This document shows positions 49,401 through 57,862 of a stretch of DNA of 64,000 nt, piece after piece. Position 1 is the first letter of the stretch, and each line of letters begins with the position of its first letter. The notes beneath the pieces were generated by a model. The model saw only the letters and a list, made by a program, of their open reading frames with translations. It was not told the DNA's origin and searched no databases. The stretch is from NCBI GenBank assembly GCA_963702195.1, contig OY969725.1, positions 1,116,001 to 1,180,000 of the forward strand. The letters are read 5' to 3'. Both the position numbers and the translations under genes were made by a program. Origin of the DNA: AC-56 sp963702195 (lineage in GTDB: Bacteria; Actinomycetota; Thermoleophilia; Solirubrobacterales; 70-9).

Positions 49401-50020
49401 TGGAATCGGCATCGATCGCCGCCACGGGTGAGCACGAGCACCACGGGCCGCCCGAGGCCCACGCGAGCTCGCGCATCGACCGTCAGACGCTCGGGATCCT
49501 GCTCTTCATCGTCTCGGAGGTCATGCTCTTCGGATCGTTCTTCGCGGCGTACTTCTTCATCCGCGTAGTCGCGAACGTCGGCCCATGGCCCCCGGACGGC
49601 CTCACGCTCCCGGTGTCCGTGGCCGGGGTCAACACCGCGATCCTGATCTCCTCGAGCTTCACGATCCACTGGGCGCTCGAGTCGATCCGTCGCGAGAACC
49701 GGCGCGGGATGTACATGGGCCTCGCGCTCACGTTCCTGCTTGGCGCGACCTTCCTCTTCATCCAGATCAACGAGTACGCCCACCTCAACTTCTCGCCGCA
49801 TACGAACGCCTTCGGCTCCATCTTCTACGGCCTCACGGGCCTGCACGGCGCCCACGTGACCGTCGGCCTCATCCTGCTTGCCTTCGCCAACATCCGCGCC
49901 TGGCGCGGCCACTTCTCGAAGGAGCCGAAGAAGCACCTTGGCGTCGAGGTGCCGGGCATCTACTGGCACTTCGTCGACGTCATGTGGATCATCGTCTTCA
50001 CGACGGTCTACATCCTCTAG
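49400..50020 (+). CDS. coxC: Cytochrome c oxidase subunit III
   Basis: A 206-residue protein with five hydrophobic helices. It opens with a His/Glu-rich cytosolic tail, then LGILLFIVSEVMLFGSFFAA (the conserved helix with Glu), FIQINEYAHLNFSPHTNAFG, FYGLTGLHGAHVTVGLI and VPGIYWHFVDVMWIIVF. This is the short five-helix form typical of caa3-type complexes. ATG 49400 shares its A with the preceding stop. It completes the coxB-coxA-coxC core of the terminal oxidase. Confidence 0.95.
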   Translation: MESASIAATGEHEHHGPPEAHASSRIDRQTLGILLFIVSEVMLFGSFFAAYFFIRVVANVGPWPPDGLTLPVSVAGVNTAILISSSFTIHWALESIRRENRRGMYMGLALTFLLGATFLFIQINEYAHLNFSPHTNAFGSIFYGLTGLHGAHVTVGLILLAFANIRAWRGHFSKEPKKHLGVEVPGIYWHFVDVMWIIVFTTVYIL

Positions 50021-50024
50021 CTGC

Positions 50025-51458
50025 ATGAGAGGGCGGGTGGCAGGGAGACGCCGGTTGGCCCTCGCGGGGGCCGTCGCCATGTTCGCGGTGTTCGCGATGC
50101 TGCCCTCGTACGCGGCGGCCGGGACCCCCGAGAACGCCTACGTGACGACGCTGAGCTCCGGCGTCTTCGGTTACGACGTCGGATCCGGCGGCGCGCTGAT
50201 GGGCCTTCAGGGTTCCCCGTTCCCAGCCGGCAACGACGGCTTCGGCGTCACCGCCACCCCGGATCGCCGCCACCTGTACGTCTCCAACTACGGGGACAAC
50301 AACCTGTCCACCTTCGACGTGGCACAGGGCGGGGCGCTCGAGCCCGTCGGCGCCACGACCGCCACGCCGAGCCCCGTGCTCTCGGCGGTCACGCCGGACG
50401 GGCGCTACCTGTACGTCGCGAACGACGCGACCGACACCGATCCCGGCAGCGTCTCCGGCTTCGCGATCGACCCGAGCTCCGGGAAGCTCACTCCGGTCCC
50501 GGGGAGTCCCGTGAAGGCGTCCGACCTCGGGCCGTTCGGCGTCGTCGTCTCCCCGGACGGCAGGTTTCTATACGTCTCGAACACGGGCAACTCGCCGTCC
50601 AGTCCCGGGAGCGTCTCCGCCTATCGGATCGACGGCAAGACGGGGGCGATCTCAGAGCTCGGCGGCTCGCCCTACACCACGGGGATCGCAGCCGGAGGGG
50701 TCGCGATGACGCCCGATGGCAAGCGCCTGTACGTCGCCAACGGTGAGTCCGCCACGATCTCGGCGTTCGCGCGCGACGCCGACTCCGGAGCGCTCAGCCC
50801 CGTGTCGGGCTCGCCCTTCTCGGCCGGCACCGGGGAGCCGACGGGCCTCGCGATCACCCCGGACGGCCGCCACCTCTACAGCGCCAACGGCTCCCCGGAG
50901 GTTCAGGCCGACAACAAGGTCCACGCTTTCACGGTCGCGAGCTCAGGGGCGCTCAAGGAGATCCAGGGATCGCCGTACGCCGCGGGCTTTGGCCCGCAGT
51001 TCGCTGCGATCAGCGGCAATGGCGCCCACCTATACGTCACCAACAACGGCAGCCAGGACATCTCCGGGTATTCGATCGACGCGTCGAGCGGTGCGCTGAG
51101 CAAGCTCGGCGGCTCCCCGTTCGCCACCGGCAAGAACCCGCTCGGCATCACGATTCCCCATGAGCCCTCGAACGACTTCGGCTTCGGCAAGGTGAAGCGC
51201 CTGAAGGGCAAGGCGAAGGCCAAGCTCTCCCTGAGCGTTCCAGGCCCGGGGAAGGCCAAGGTAGGCGGCAGGGGAGTCAAGAACCGCGGCCGGCACGTCA
51301 AGGTGCTGGAGCCGAGGCTGCTGGTCTCGGCGACCGGCAAGGCCAAACGGCACCTCCGCAGGCACGGTCACGTGAGCGTGAGGGTGAAGGCCACCTTCAA
51401 GCCGGACGGCGGCTCCTCACGGACGAAGACGAAGCGCGTTCGCCTGGTCAAGCGCTGA
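50025..51458 (+). CDS. Secreted beta-propeller protein (lactonase-like)
   Basis: A 477-residue exported protein with a signal peptide (AMFAVFAMLPSYAAA). Seven blade-like repeats of the PF10282/YVTN type follow, each with a motif such as VTPDGRYLYVAN, VSPDGRFLYVSN, MTPDGKRLYVAN or ITPDGRHLYSAN. The last ~100 residues are a Lys/Arg-rich, Ala/Gly-containing tail (KGKAKAKLSLSVPGPGKAK) that may bind the wall or nucleic acid. The 6-phosphogluconolactonase relation is only by fold; an exported protein is unlikely to act there. It starts 5 bases after the coxC stop region with no clear ribosome site. Confidence 0.82.
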   Translation: MRGRVAGRRRLALAGAVAMFAVFAMLPSYAAAGTPENAYVTTLSSGVFGYDVGSGGALMGLQGSPFPAGNDGFGVTATPDRRHLYVSNYGDNNLSTFDVAQGGALEPVGATTATPSPVLSAVTPDGRYLYVANDATDTDPGSVSGFAIDPSSGKLTPVPGSPVKASDLGPFGVVVSPDGRFLYVSNTGNSPSSPGSVSAYRIDGKTGAISELGGSPYTTGIAAGGVAMTPDGKRLYVANGESATISAFARDADSGALSPVSGSPFSAGTGEPTGLAITPDGRHLYSANGSPEVQADNKVHAFTVASSGALKEIQGSPYAAGFGPQFAAISGNGAHLYVTNNGSQDISGYSIDASSGALSKLGGSPFATGKNPLGITIPHEPSNDFGFGKVKRLKGKAKAKLSLSVPGPGKAKVGGRGVKNRGRHVKVLEPRLLVSATGKAKRHLRRHGHVSVRVKATFKPDGGSSRTKTKRVRLVKR

Positions 51459-51906
51459 GCCGTCGGAACTCCACGCCATCCCCGCGGGTTCCACGAAAGC
51501 AATGCATGTGAAACGCGAGCTCGCCCAGTGTGTAGCTCTTCGTGGAATGAATGAACAGCAGGCACGCGAGTTCGTCGAGATGTTGGCCGTTCCGGAAGCC
51601 GTGGACTCACCGCCCTGTCCTCTCTGCGGGCACAAGCATCAGCTCGAGACCAAGTGCTCGAGCGCAGGATTCGAGCTCGCGGGCAGCCGCACCATCGGCA
51701 ACCGCTAGATCGGGCGGGTGCGGCGCCGAGACCGCCGATCTCGACGCCAGGCGACGGAGGGGATCAAGTGGGCCGAAGGGGGACCCTCGGCGACCCTTCA
51801 TCCGTATGCAGGGCAGGCATGCGCGATCGGTTCCACAGCGCGATCGCCCTGGTCCTCGCCGCCCTCGCGCGCGATAATCCGGAAGACCGCTGAAAGGGGG
51901 CGAGGG
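51459..51906. other. 448-base gap with one doubtful small ORF
   Basis: The base composition is less biased at the left end (51480-51700) than in neighbouring genes. The only supportable element is the short frame at 51502-51708. I see no promoter box of the kind found elsewhere in the window, no T-run terminator and no RNA gene. The gene at 51907 has its own ribosome site (AAAGGGGG) in the last bases. Confidence 0.5.
51502..51708 (+). CDS. Small putative zinc-finger protein (doubtful)
   Basis: A 68-residue frame with a CPLCGHKHQLETKC motif, which looks like a real zinc knuckle, preceded by a helix (MNEQQAREFVEMLAVPEAV). ATG 51547 would be an alternative start giving 53 residues. Codon usage is weakly GC-biased and no good ribosome site is seen, so it may be spurious or recently acquired. 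Confidence 0.4.
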   Translation: MHVKRELAQCVALRGMNEQQAREFVEMLAVPEAVDSPPCPLCGHKHQLETKCSSAGFELAGSRTIGNR

Positions 51907-52572
51907 ATGCACAATCCGCTTCGATCCGAGCGAGACGTCTTTCGCGGCGTGGTGATCATCGCCATCGCGCTGGGCGCGGTGATCGCCCTCACGCTGCTCA
52001 CACGGCCGGCGATCGGCGCGGCACTGCTGGCGCTCGAGGTCGGGCTCGGGATCGGCTTCCTGTTGCGCGGGGCGCAGGGCACGATCCCGCACGAGGCGGA
52101 GGTCACACATCGCGACGACCCCGTCTACCGGGTCTTGGTCCTCGCCAACGAGACGGTCGGCGGGCGGGCGCTACTCGCCGAGATCGAGAACCGGTGCAAG
52201 GGCCGCAACAGCGAGATCCTCGTGGTGGTCCCAGCGCTCACGAGCTCGGCGCTCGAGCATTGGTCGTCGGACGTCGACGGCGCGCTCGACGAGGCGCGCG
52301 AGCGACTCGACGCCTCCCTCGCGGCGATGGCGGCGGCCGGCCTGGAGGCGCGAGGCCACGTCGGCGACCACCACGAGCCCAACGCCTCGCTCGAGGATGC
52401 GCTGCGCGACTTCCCCGCCGATGAGGTCGTGATCTCGACGCACCCGCCCGACAAGTCGCGCTGGCTCGAGCGCGGCGTAGTGGCACGCGCGCGCAGGGAC
52501 GTGCCGTTGCCGGTCACCCACGTCGTCGTGGACCTGGAGGCCGAGGCCCGCGAGGCCACGCCGGCGGCCTGA
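51907..52572 (+). CDS. Membrane-anchored Usp-like protein
   Basis: A 221-residue protein. Two short hydrophobic helices form a hairpin (VVIIAIALGAVIALTLLT and IGAALLALEVGLGIGFLL). They are followed by one cytosolic Rossmann-like domain homologous to the halves of the 48471 protein: RVLVLANETVGGRALLAEI, SLEDALRDFPADEVVIST, then KSRWLERGVVARARRDVPLP. The ATP-binding GxxGxG loop of some Usp proteins is not obvious. ATG 51907 follows AAAGGGGG. A convergent cytochrome c gene lies 18 bases beyond its stop. It is probably functionally tied to the oxidase cluster (inference). Confidence 0.8.
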   Translation: MHNPLRSERDVFRGVVIIAIALGAVIALTLLTRPAIGAALLALEVGLGIGFLLRGAQGTIPHEAEVTHRDDPVYRVLVLANETVGGRALLAEIENRCKGRNSEILVVVPALTSSALEHWSSDVDGALDEARERLDASLAAMAAAGLEARGHVGDHHEPNASLEDALRDFPADEVVISTHPPDKSRWLERGVVARARRDVPLPVTHVVVDLEAEAREATPAA

Positions 52573-52590
52573 CGCCGTCCCGGCGAAGCG

Positions 52591-53349
52591 CTACTTCTTG
52601 CCGCTCGTCGCCGGCTGGCAGGGCTTGGTGTCGGCGCCCTTGCCGGCGCACTGCTGGAGGAAGTTGACCAGGTCATTCAGGTCCTGCGGGGGGATGCTCT
52701 GGCCGAAGGTCGACGGCATCACGCCGGGCGGATAGCCCGGCGCGAGGGTCTTCTGCGGGTTGACGATCGCCTGCTTGATCCCGGCCGCGGTCTTCAGGTC
52801 GTCCTTGCCGTTCAAGAACACCTTCCCGATCACGTCGTCGAGGTTCGGCCCGGTGGTGCCTGACGCCCCCGCGGCCTGCAGCGTGTGACAACCCGCGCAG
52901 TTGTTCTGCGAGAACACCTGCGCCCCCGGCAGGTCCGGCAGCTGCGGGCCCTTGAACTTGGGGTTGCCGGCGACCTCGCCGATGTAGCTGGCGACGTCGT
53001 CGAGGTCGGTGCCGCTCAGGAGCTTGGCGGGCATCGAGACCGCCGGGTTGCTCGTCGTCGGTCTCGGGTTCTCCACCTGGTCCTTGACGACGCCCGCGAT
53101 CGTCTCGGGGTCCATGCCCGCGGCGCGGGCCTGGCCGAAGGCGGCGTCGAGGTTCGGGCCCTGGGTCGCGCTGCTGCCGGCGTCGCGGAGCGTGTGGCAG
53201 GTCGAGCACTTCGCCGCGAACAGCTGCTTGCCGCGATTGAAGTCCCCCTTGGCGGAGACGCCGCAGCCCGAGAGGAGCGGAATCGCTGCGACGGCGACGG
53301 CGAGCGCCAGAAAGCCGCCTGCCCTCGGGGTGAGCTTGGCTGGGGACAC
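52591..53349 (-). CDS. Diheme cytochrome c lipoprotein
   Basis: A 252-residue exported lipoprotein (LLSGCGVS lipobox, Cys29) with two c-type heme sites, C48-S-T-C-H52 and CAGCH near residues 151-155. Each is followed by a GPNLD segment and a candidate Met ligand (SMPAKLLSG; VMPSTFG). It would carry electrons on the outer membrane face, most simply to CuA of CoxB, which lacks a fused heme domain. GTG 53349 is supported by a TAGGAT box 10 bases upstream, while the frame extends further without conserved sequence. Confidence 0.92.
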   Translation of the reverse strand: MSPAKLTPRAGGFLALAVAVAAIPLLSGCGVSAKGDFNRGKQLFAAKCSTCHTLRDAGSSATQGPNLDAAFGQARAAGMDPETIAGVVKDQVENPRPTTSNPAVSMPAKLLSGTDLDDVASYIGEVAGNPKFKGPQLPDLPGAQVFSQNNCAGCHTLQAAGASGTTGPNLDDVIGKVFLNGKDDLKTAAGIKQAIVNPQKTLAPGYPPGVMPSTFGQSIPPQDLNDLVNFLQQCAGKGADTKPCQPATSGKK

Positions 53350-53359
53350 GAGGGCCGGA

Positions 53360-53365
53360 ATCCTA
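53360..53365 (-). promoter_or_regulatory. -10 box TAGGAT for the cytochrome c gene
   Basis: TAGGAT on the minus strand, 10 bases before GTG 53349. It fixes that start. Confidence 0.48.
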
Positions 53366-53462
53366 TCGACGGGATCTGCTGCTCGGTCGGGGCGTGCGGG
53401 TCGGCCCGAGGGTTTTCGGTAGGGTTGAATCAATAGGCACATTCGCCCCTGGGAGGCGCTGG

Positions 53463-53891
53463 ATGGAAGTTCGGGAAGGCATGTCGAAGGTGGTGCTGAC
53501 GCTCGGCCCCGGGCACACCCTGCGCGATGCCGCCACGAGGATGACCGAGAAGGGCATCGGCGCCGCCGTCGTCATCGACGATGAATACCCGGGCCCGCGG
53601 ATCATCAGCGAGCGCGACATCCTCACCTCGCTCGGGCGGGGACAGGATCCCGACGCCGAGCGCGTGGCCGACCACATGAGCGCAACCCTGATCGCCGCCG
53701 CGCCGGATTGGAGCCTCGAGCGGGCCGCGATGGAGATGTCGCAGCGCCACATCCGCCACCTCGTCGTGGTCGAGGGCGGCGAGCTGATCGGGGTGCTCTC
53801 GATGCGCGACATCGTGCGCGTGTGGACCTCCGAGGGCGCGACCTCGGCGATGACCTCCCCGCAGGCCGAGGCCGAGGCGACCGCGTCCTAG
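53463..53891 (+). CDS. Two-CBS-domain protein
   Basis: A 142-residue protein made of a CBS pair: VVLTLGPGHTLRDAATRMTE with GAAVVIDDEYPGPRIISERDIL, then MSATLIAAAPDWSLERAAME with HIRHLVVVEGGELIGVLSMRDIV. CBS pairs bind adenosine nucleotides and report energy state. There is no attached enzyme or channel domain. The ATG follows GGGAGG; a TAGGGT box at 53420-53425 would give a 30-base leader. Divergent from the cytochrome c gene, so a link to respiration is plausible. Confidence 0.88.
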   Translation: MEVREGMSKVVLTLGPGHTLRDAATRMTEKGIGAAVVIDDEYPGPRIISERDILTSLGRGQDPDAERVADHMSATLIAAAPDWSLERAAMEMSQRHIRHLVVVEGGELIGVLSMRDIVRVWTSEGATSAMTSPQAEAEATAS

Positions 53892-53901
53892 CCGGGCCGG
53901 G

Positions 53902-54180
53902 CTACGAGTCCGGCTCGCCGCGGCGCAGGGGCACGGCGGGCAGGACGGCCGTGCTCGTGCTCTGCTCGCGCGGGAGTCGCCCGATGTCCCTGCCGGCGCT
54001 GCGGATCCATCCCCACAGGGCGACCAGGGCGATCACCCCGCCGACCACGGCGTAGACCCAGCCCCCGAACAGGCCGATCGCGACGACCGCGATCCCGGCT
54101 CCGGCCAGGACCGGCGCCCAGCTCGGGTTGGGCGTGTAGACCAGCTCCGACGGCTGTGGGACGCGGCGCCCCTCTCTCAT
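53902..54180 (-). CDS. Small two-helix membrane protein next to oxidase genes
   Basis: A 92-residue protein with PSWAPVLAGAGIAVVAIGLF and WVYAVVGGVIALVALWGWI as transmembrane helices, a Pro/Glu N-terminal tail and a basic C-terminus. Size and layout resemble the small subunit IV (CtaF) proteins of actinobacterial oxidases, but no diagnostic motif is visible. ATG 54180 overlaps the stop of an even smaller membrane protein (ATGA), so the pair is co-translated. Confidence 0.72.
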   Translation of the reverse strand: MREGRRVPQPSELVYTPNPSWAPVLAGAGIAVVAIGLFGGWVYAVVGGVIALVALWGWIRSAGRDIGRLPREQSTSTAVLPAVPLRRGEPDS

Positions 54181-54290
54181 TGCGTGATGTAGAGGACGGC
54201 GAAGAAGAACGCGAAGCCGAATGCGAGCAGGGCGAGGCCGCCGACGAGGAGCCCCGAGATCAGGTTGCGCTGGGCGAGCCTGCGATCCAT
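54177..54290 (-). CDS. 37-residue single-helix membrane protein
   Basis: ATG 54290 begins a 37-codon frame: a short charged head MDRRLAQRNLISG, then a hydrophobic helix LAFGFAFFFAVLYITQ to the end. It ends in a TGA that overlaps the next gene's ATG. A TATGAA box is 9 bases upstream of the start. Tight coupling and membrane topology make it a likely true gene, possibly a tiny oxidase or cytochrome subunit. Confidence 0.7.
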   Translation of the reverse strand: MDRRLAQRNLISGLLVGGLALLAFGFAFFFAVLYITQ

Positions 54291-54299
54291 TCGGCGCGG

Positions 54300-54305
54300 T
54301 TCATA
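54300..54305 (-). promoter_or_regulatory. -10-like box TATGAA for the small membrane protein pair
   Basis: TATGAA on the minus strand, 9 bases before ATG 54290. Confidence 0.35.
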
Positions 54306-54369
54306 TCACACGGTGAGCGCCTGAATCCAGTTCACCGGATCGCGCATTTGCAACATGGCGACGAGGGGT

Positions 54370-54375
54370 TAGGGT
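54370..54375 (+). promoter_or_regulatory. -10 box TAGGGT for the 54382 gene
   Basis: TAGGGT, 6 bases before GTG 54382. Confidence 0.45.
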
Positions 54376-54381
54376 GGGCTC

Positions 54382-55722
54382 GTGGAAGGATCCGCGCCCC
54401 CGGCAACCGCCCGCATCCGCCGGCACCGCGGCCTCGTACGGACGTTCATCGCCCTCGGGGCCGTCATCGGGTTCTTTGCGGTGTTCGCGATCTGGGTGAG
54501 CCGTCAGCTGTTGGAGACGGACACGTGGACGGACACGAGCTCGCAGATGCTCGAGAACCACGACATCCAGGTGGCGCTGGCGGGGTTCTTGACCGATGCG
54601 CTCTACAGCAGCGTCGACGTTCAGGGCCAGCTCGAGAAGGCCCTGCCGCAGAAGGCGCAGCCGCTGGCCGGACCGGCGGCCGGCGGCCTTCGCGAGCTGG
54701 CCAACCGCCTGGCGCTCGAGGCGCTCCAGCGGCCCCAGGTGCAGGACCTCTGGCGGCAGGCGAACCGATTGGCCCAGCAGACCCTGCTGACGATCGTCAA
54801 GGGCGGCACGTCCACGGTCTCGACCCAGAGCGGGACCGTCACCCTGAACCTCTCAACGATCATCGACGAGGTGGGGCAGGAGGTGGGCGTCGACGTGAGC
54901 GGCAAGGTCCCGCCGAGCGTGGGCAGCGTGACGGTTCTCAAGTCGAGCCAGCTCTCCACCGCACAGGACATCATCAACGCCCTGAGGCCCCTCGCACTTG
55001 TCCTGGCCCTCGTGACCCTGGGTCTCTTCGGCCTCGCGATCTACCTCGCGAGCGGGTGGCGTCGCGAGGCGCTCCGGTCCTGCGGCATCGCGTTCATCGC
55101 GGTGGGGATCGTCATCCTGTTCGCTCGGTCGCTCGCTGGGAACTACGTCGTCAACGGGCTGGAACCCACCGAGTCGCTGAAGTCGGCGGCGCACGCGGCC
55201 TGGACCGTCGGCACGTCCCTGCTGGCGGCTGAAGCCACGGCGGTCATCATGTATGGGATCGTGATCGTGCTCGGCGCATGGGTCGCCGGCCCCGGCAGGC
55301 TCGCGCGGTGGCTGCGGCAGGAGCTGACGCCGGTGCTGCGCGACGCTCGCCTCACCTATGGAGCGCTCGCGTTCCTGCTGCTCCTCGTCTTCTGGTGGAA
55401 TCCCACGCCCGGCACTGCCCGGCTGCTCCCGGCACTGATCCTGATCGTCCTTGCCGCCGCCGGCGTCGAGGCGCTGCGGCGGGTCGCGATGCGCGACTTC
55501 CCGGACGAGACGATGGCAACCGCCTCGGAACGCTGGAGCAGACGGTCGGACGCCGTCCGCGCTCGGTTCGGGCGTTCGGATGAGCCCTCCGGGCAACCGG
55601 TCGCCACCCAGGGGGAGGACAGGGTCTCGTCGCTCGAGCGGCTTGCTCGACTGCACAACAGTGGGGCGCTCACGGACGCCGAGTTCGAGCGCGAGAAGGC
55701 GTCGCTCCAGGCGACGGGCTGA
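54382..55722 (+). CDS. Membrane protein with C-terminal SHOCT domain
   Basis: A 446-residue protein. An N-terminal helix (TFIALGAVIGFFAVFAIWVS) precedes a large extracytoplasmic helical region (residues ~45-195). Four to five further membrane helices follow, then a cytosolic basic stretch and a C-terminal SHOCT motif (LERLARLHNSGALTDAEFE). SHOCT motifs mediate oligomerisation. The function of this membrane architecture is unknown. The GTG start lies 6 bases from a TAGGGT box, with no Shine-Dalgarno. Confidence 0.8.
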   Translation: MEGSAPPATARIRRHRGLVRTFIALGAVIGFFAVFAIWVSRQLLETDTWTDTSSQMLENHDIQVALAGFLTDALYSSVDVQGQLEKALPQKAQPLAGPAAGGLRELANRLALEALQRPQVQDLWRQANRLAQQTLLTIVKGGTSTVSTQSGTVTLNLSTIIDEVGQEVGVDVSGKVPPSVGSVTVLKSSQLSTAQDIINALRPLALVLALVTLGLFGLAIYLASGWRREALRSCGIAFIAVGIVILFARSLAGNYVVNGLEPTESLKSAAHAAWTVGTSLLAAEATAVIMYGIVIVLGAWVAGPGRLARWLRQELTPVLRDARLTYGALAFLLLLVFWWNPTPGTARLLPALILIVLAAAGVEALRRVAMRDFPDETMATASERWSRRSDAVRARFGRSDEPSGQPVATQGEDRVSSLERLARLHNSGALTDAEFEREKASLQATG

Positions 55723-55741
55723 CCCGGGCCGCTCACCTCAC

Positions 55742-57355
55742 ATGGCAAAGCGGAGCGTTCTCCTGGTGCTCGCCGCGGCGCAGTTCCTGATGGTGCTGGA
55801 CCAGTCGGTGATGAACGTCTCGATCTCCCAGCTGGTCGAGGACTTCGACACGAACGTGACCACGATCCAGGCCGTGATCACCCTCTACTCCCTGACCATG
55901 GCGGCGCTGATGGTCACAGGTGGCAAGCTCGGCGACATCTGGGGACGCCGGCGTGCGTTCTCCATCGGGCTCGTGATCTACGGCATCGGCTCGGGCTTGA
56001 CGGCGCTCTCTTGGAGCGTTCCCACGCTGGCCTTCGGCTGGTCGATCCTGGAGGGCGTGGGCGCCGCGCTCGTGCTCCCGGCACTGGTGGCGCTCACGGC
56101 CGGGAGCTTCGAGGGCAAGGCACGCGCGGCCGCCTACGGAGTCCTGGGCGGGGTCGCCGGGGCGGGAATAGCAGTCGGGCCGATCCTCGGCGGCTGGGTG
56201 ACGACCAATCTCACGTGGCGCCTCGTCTTCGCCGGCGAAGTCGTCCTGGTCATCGCGATCCTCCTGGGCACCCGCATGCTCAAGGAGCCGCGGGCGGAGC
56301 GGGAGACGGGCGGCCTCGACTGGGTCGGGTCCGTCCTCTCCGCGCTAGGCCTCTCGCTGGTCGTCTTCGCCGTGCTGCAGTCGAGCAACTGGGGATGGCT
56401 ACAACCCCGAAACTCGCCGATCACGCCGCTCGGGTTCTCGCTCGTCCCGTTCATGATCGCGGGCGGCGTCCTCGTCCTGGCCGGCTTCCGGGCGTGGGAG
56501 CGTCGGCGTTCCAGAGACGGGCTGGCACCGCTGGTGAACTTCGAGCTGCTGCGCATTCCGGCGCTGCGCTCCAGCCTGGGCATGTTCGTCGCCCAGAACG
56601 CGATCCTGCTGGGCATCTTCTTCACGGTGCCCCTCTACCTCCAGGTCGTGCAGGGCTACGATGCGTTCAAGACGGGGGTTCAGATGCTCCCGGTCTCGAT
56701 CGCGATGCTCGTGACCGCGATGGGCGCGGCCAGGCTCGCAGGCCGATGGTCCGCGCGCACGATCGTCCGGGCCGGCCTGGTCATGCTGCTCGTCGGAACC
56801 GTGGTCCTGATCTCGACCATCGATCCCCAGATCAACACGACCTCGTTCGCGGTCGCGATGGCAGCGATCGGGATCGGGATGGGGCTGATCGCGTCCCAGC
56901 TCGGCAACGTGGCGCAGTCCGCGGTGACCGACGCCGACCGGAGTGAGGCGGGCGGCCTTCAGTTCACCGCGCAGCAGCTCGGCGCCGCGCTCGGTACCGC
57001 CCTGATCGGGGCCGTGCTGATCACCGGCCTCATCAGCTCCTTCTCGTCGAACGTGTCCAGCGATTCAAGGATCTCCGCCGAGGTCAATCAACAGGTCGGT
57101 GTCGCGCTCGAGGGCCAGGTGAGCTTCGTGAGCAGCGATCAGGTGCGCACCGCGGCGGGCGACGCGGGACTGGACCCCGCCACGACCGACGCGCTCGTCG
57201 AGCACTACTCCGACTCGCAGCTGAACGCGCTGAAGACCGCGCTGCTCGCCGCCGGGTTCATCGTGCTCGCCGCCTTCTTCACCACGGGCTCCCTTCCGAG
57301 CCGCCCGGCTGACGCGACGGGCAAGGCCCCAGGCGAGGCCGAGGCGAGCGCCTGA
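55742..57355 (+). CDS. MFS drug/multidrug exporter (DHA2, EmrB/QacA type)
   Basis: A 537-residue transporter with 14 predicted helices. DHA2 features are visible: AAAQFLMVLDQSVMNVSISQ (motif D1), GGKLGDIWGRRRAF (motif A between helices 2 and 3), GVAGAGIAVGPILGGWV (motif C, antiporter) and the late QFTAQQLGAALGTALIGAV. It is a proton-driven exporter of unknown drug or metabolite. An Ala/Gln-rich periplasmic insert precedes the last helix. It follows the SHOCT membrane protein by 19 bases, so the two may be one unit. Confidence 0.92.
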   Translation: MAKRSVLLVLAAAQFLMVLDQSVMNVSISQLVEDFDTNVTTIQAVITLYSLTMAALMVTGGKLGDIWGRRRAFSIGLVIYGIGSGLTALSWSVPTLAFGWSILEGVGAALVLPALVALTAGSFEGKARAAAYGVLGGVAGAGIAVGPILGGWVTTNLTWRLVFAGEVVLVIAILLGTRMLKEPRAERETGGLDWVGSVLSALGLSLVVFAVLQSSNWGWLQPRNSPITPLGFSLVPFMIAGGVLVLAGFRAWERRRSRDGLAPLVNFELLRIPALRSSLGMFVAQNAILLGIFFTVPLYLQVVQGYDAFKTGVQMLPVSIAMLVTAMGAARLAGRWSARTIVRAGLVMLLVGTVVLISTIDPQINTTSFAVAMAAIGIGMGLIASQLGNVAQSAVTDADRSEAGGLQFTAQQLGAALGTALIGAVLITGLISSFSSNVSSDSRISAEVNQQVGVALEGQVSFVSSDQVRTAAGDAGLDPATTDALVEHYSDSQLNALKTALLAAGFIVLAAFFTTGSLPSRPADATGKAPGEAEASA

Positions 57356-57388
57356 CCTGACCTGCCCGGCGAAGGAGTGCCCGGCGGG

Positions 57389-57862
57389 GTGCCGAACACC
57401 GCCTGGATGAACGACCACCAGGCATCAGGGCTGTTCGGTCGGCGCCTCGAGCGTCACATGCAGCGCAGAGGATTGCGCCCCCGCTACGCGGCATATGTGA
57501 TCGTCGTCTTCTGGGCGCTCGGCGTGGTCGTGTTGGGAGTCGTCGAGCGCATCGTCGATCCGGGGACGTTCGACAACGTCTGGCTCGGCATGTGGTGGGC
57601 GATTCAGACGGTGACCACGGTGGGATACGGCGACGTGGTACCGGGGAGCACGGCGGGAAAGGTAATCGCCAGCTTCCTGATGCTTGGCGGCCTCTCGCTG
57701 TTCGCGGTGGTGACCGGCGCGATCACGAGCGCCTTCGTCGCGCAGCGGCAGAGGGACATGCTGGGCGGCGAGGATCCGATCGCAAAGAGGCTCGACGACG
57801 TGACCGCCAAGCTCGATGCCCTCCAGGCCGAAGTCACCCGGCTGAATCGAGGGTCCGGCTAA
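57389..57862 (+). CDS. Two-helix potassium channel subunit
   Basis: A protein of about 157 residues. Helix 1 is YVIVVFWALGVVVLGVVERI, the pore loop is WWAIQTVTTVGYGDVVPG with the K+ selectivity filter TVGYGD, and helix 2 is VIASFLMLGGLSLFAVVTGAI. A cytosolic coiled coil closes it (LDDVTAKLDALQAEVTRL). It forms a tetrameric K+ channel. Several starts are possible (GTG 57377, GTG 57389, ATG 57407); GAAGGAG lies 11 bases before 57389. The 3' end overlaps the convergent ClC gene by 4 bases. Confidence 0.88.
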   Translation: MPNTAWMNDHQASGLFGRRLERHMQRRGLRPRYAAYVIVVFWALGVVVLGVVERIVDPGTFDNVWLGMWWAIQTVTTVGYGDVVPGSTAGKVIASFLMLGGLSLFAVVTGAITSAFVAQRQRDMLGGEDPIAKRLDDVTAKLDALQAEVTRLNRGSG

